Shown piece after piece: positions 6,343 through 7,453 of a DNA stretch of 7,453 nt (the first letter of the stretch is position 1; the number at the start of each line of letters is the position of its first letter). Source of the stretch: Acidobacteriota bacterium (GTDB lineage: Bacteria; Acidobacteriota; Vicinamibacteria; Vicinamibacterales; SCN-69-37); NCBI GenBank assembly GCA_021824055.1, contig JAKALV010000164.1, positions 1 through 7,453 of the forward strand, read 5' to 3'. Below the pieces are notes generated by a model, which searched no databases, was not told where the DNA came from, and saw only the letters and a program-made list of their open reading frames with translations. The translations under genes were made by a program, and so were the position numbers.

Positions 6343-7154
6343 GGCGCGGCCCCGTCGTCCGCACCGCGCAGCGTCCGTAGTGCCGTGAGCGGTATCAGTG
6401 CCAGCAGGGCGAGCACCGCCGCCACCGGGAGCGCTTCGCGCAGGCCAAAACTCGTGAAGCGGTCGTAGCTGAGCACGCTTGCGACCTTCGGGTTGTAGGT
6501 CAGCACCACGATGGCCCCGAACTCGCTGACCGCGCGCGCCCACATCACCACGGCCGATGCCACCAACCCACGTCGCGACAGCGGAAGCGTGACGCGCAGA
6601 AAGGCGCGCTGGGGCGTGTCACCGAGGGTGCGTGCCACTGCCTCGAATCGTGCGTCCACCTTGGCGAACGCCTCGCGCGCGCCGCTGATGAAGAGTGGGG
6701 CCGCCACGAAGAGCATCGCGGCCACGATGCCGAGAGGCGTTCCGACCACGCGCAGTCCGCCGGCAAGCAACGCACCGCCCACTGCCGACTCTCGGCCCAG
6801 CATCAGGAGCAGGGCGATGCCGGCTACCGGGTGCGGAATCAGCAGCGGCAAATCGAGCACGGCGGACAGAACGGCTCGTCCACGAAACTCACGGCGCGCG
6901 AGCAGATAGGCCAGCGGTGTGCCGCCAAGCACGCCGAGCAACGTGGCCGTCGTGGCGGTGAGCGCCGTGAGGAGCAGCGCGCCGCGCAGTTCCGCGTCCC
7001 GCGAGAACTGGCGCACACCTTCGGCACCGCCGGCCCCGATCAGCTGGCCAATGGGAGCGGCGAGAAACAGCAGCAGGAGCGAACTCGCCAGCGCCGCGAT
7101 GACCGCAACCCACGGCTGCGATCCGCGGGCCGACCCTGTGGTCTGTCCGGTCAC
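6339..7154 (-). CDS. wtpB: Tungstate/molybdate ABC transporter permease
   Basis: 271 aa with about six membrane helices. The first spans about 15-38. The cytoplasmic EAA loop, which docks on the ATPase, is at 161-191 (EAFAKVDARFEAVARTLGD then P..AF..VTLP). The segment VSEFGAIVVLTYNP (209-222) followed by SVLSYDRFTSFGL (226-238) is the pattern I recall from archaeal-type WtpB permeases, more than from enterobacterial ModB, which is shorter. It starts with GTG at 7154, overlapping the stop of the binding-protein gene as GTGA, and ends in an ATGA overlap with the ATPase gene. A three-gene, translationally coupled operon is therefore likely. modB is the alternative name. Confidence 0.85.
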   Translation of the reverse strand: MTGQTTGSARGSQPWVAVIAALASSLLLLFLAAPIGQLIGAGGAEGVRQFSRDAELRGALLLTALTATTATLLGVLGGTPLAYLLARREFRGRAVLSAVLDLPLLIPHPVAGIALLLMLGRESAVGGALLAGGLRVVGTPLGIVAAMLFVAAPLFISGAREAFAKVDARFEAVARTLGDTPQRAFLRVTLPLSRRGLVASAVVMWARAVSEFGAIVVLTYNPKVASVLSYDRFTSFGLREALPVAAVLALLALIPLTALRTLRGADDGAAP

Positions 7155-7453
7155 GGCAGCAAACCCGCCGGCGCGCCGGTGCCGACGACGGACGGCTTCT
7201 CGAGCGCATCGAGCCCTTCGCGTCGCAGCACGCGACGGCCGTCCGCCGAGAGCAGGTAGCGAAGGAACCGCTCAGCCAGCTCGCGGTGGGGAGCAGCCGC
7301 GGGTATGCTGATGGCGTAGACGATCGGCCGCCCCCTGAATTCCACGGAATCGGTGCCCTTCCCCCGTACGCGAACGCTGGCGATCGCGTAGGCCGCCGAG
7401 TCGGCCGGCGACGAGAGATCCAACGCCGTGGGAAGCTGCACATATCGCAGGCC
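7151..7453 (-). CDS. wtpA: Tungstate/molybdate-binding protein, C-terminal part (partial)
   Basis: The last 100 residues of a periplasmic or lipid-anchored solute-binding protein; the 5' part lies beyond the window. The visible part begins GLRYVQLPTALDLSSP. It then shows VEFRGRPIVYAISIPAAAPH, ERFLRYLLSADGRRVL and a short tail. The G.PIVY..[ST]IP..A...ELA..F..[FY]LLS..G pattern is typical of WtpA/ModA-like proteins, with the LRY..LP start best matched by WtpA as I remember it. It would capture tungstate or molybdate for WtpBC. Signal peptide, binding residues, promoter and any molybdate-responsive operator are outside the window. Confidence 0.78.
   Translation of the reverse strand, partial: GLRYVQLPTALDLSSPADSAAYAIASVRVRGKGTDSVEFRGRPIVYAISIPAAAPHRELAERFLRYLLSADGRRVLRREGLDALEKPSVVGTGAPAGLLP

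Noticed and set aside
6343..6543. N-terminal extension of 67 codons for the ABC ATPase
   Set aside because: It overlaps the well-supported permease gene and has no ATPase features; the ATGA overlap at 6342-6339 marks the real start.

Overview
The window is high-GC bacterial chromosome, densely coded, with overlapping start and stop codons inside operons. I see no rRNA, tRNA, CRISPR, phage or plasmid hallmarks. The organism cannot be named from this sequence alone. The GC-rich codon use and the pairing of polyprenyl-phosphate glycan genes with a WtpABC-type oxyanion transporter would fit a soil or aquatic phylum such as Gemmatimonadota or a proteobacterium, but that is a guess.

Layout: (1) Positions 1-99 are the 3' end of an upstream gene whose tail resembles YCII-family proteins. 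A 97-bp gap with a perfect 9-bp stem hairpin follows. (2) Positions 197-2477 are three tightly packed plus-strand genes: a class I SAM methyltransferase, a membrane-anchored GT2 glycosyltransferase of the DPM1/GtrB/ArnC kind, and a second SAM methyltransferase. Successive genes overlap by 3 bp (ATGA) and 1 bp (TGATG). (3) Positions 2478-3340 are a complete 863-bp IS5-family insertion sequence. It has imperfect inverted repeats and a CTAG target duplication. Its transposase is encoded in two overlapping frames joined at a textbook A_AAG_GGG -1 slippery heptamer. (4) Positions 3348-5255 encode a 635-aa polytopic GT-C/GT39-like glycosyltransferase, almost certainly the fourth gene of the same operon before the IS arrived. 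(5) Positions 5263-7453, on the minus strand and converging with the GT-C gene across only 7 bp, are the end of a tungstate/molybdate ABC transporter operon in the order wtpA (partial)-wtpB-wtpC, coupled by GTGA and ATGA overlaps.

How the genes may work together: the GT2 enzyme probably charges a polyprenyl phosphate with a sugar, and the GT-C enzyme probably uses such a lipid-linked sugar to glycosylate an extracytoplasmic acceptor. The two methyltransferases may modify the sugar, the lipid or a related small molecule. No GtrA-like flippase is visible here. The transporter operon is a separate unit.

The most interesting observation is the exact position of the IS. It inserted in the CTAG that contains the second methyltransferase's stop codon, so that gene is left intact. 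The insertion moved the likely ribosome binding site (AGGCGGAG) of the GT-C gene 867 bp away from its GTG start. The GT-C gene therefore reads as intact but may be poorly expressed. I found no clear undescribed system; the glycan cassette is the only accessory-looking module.
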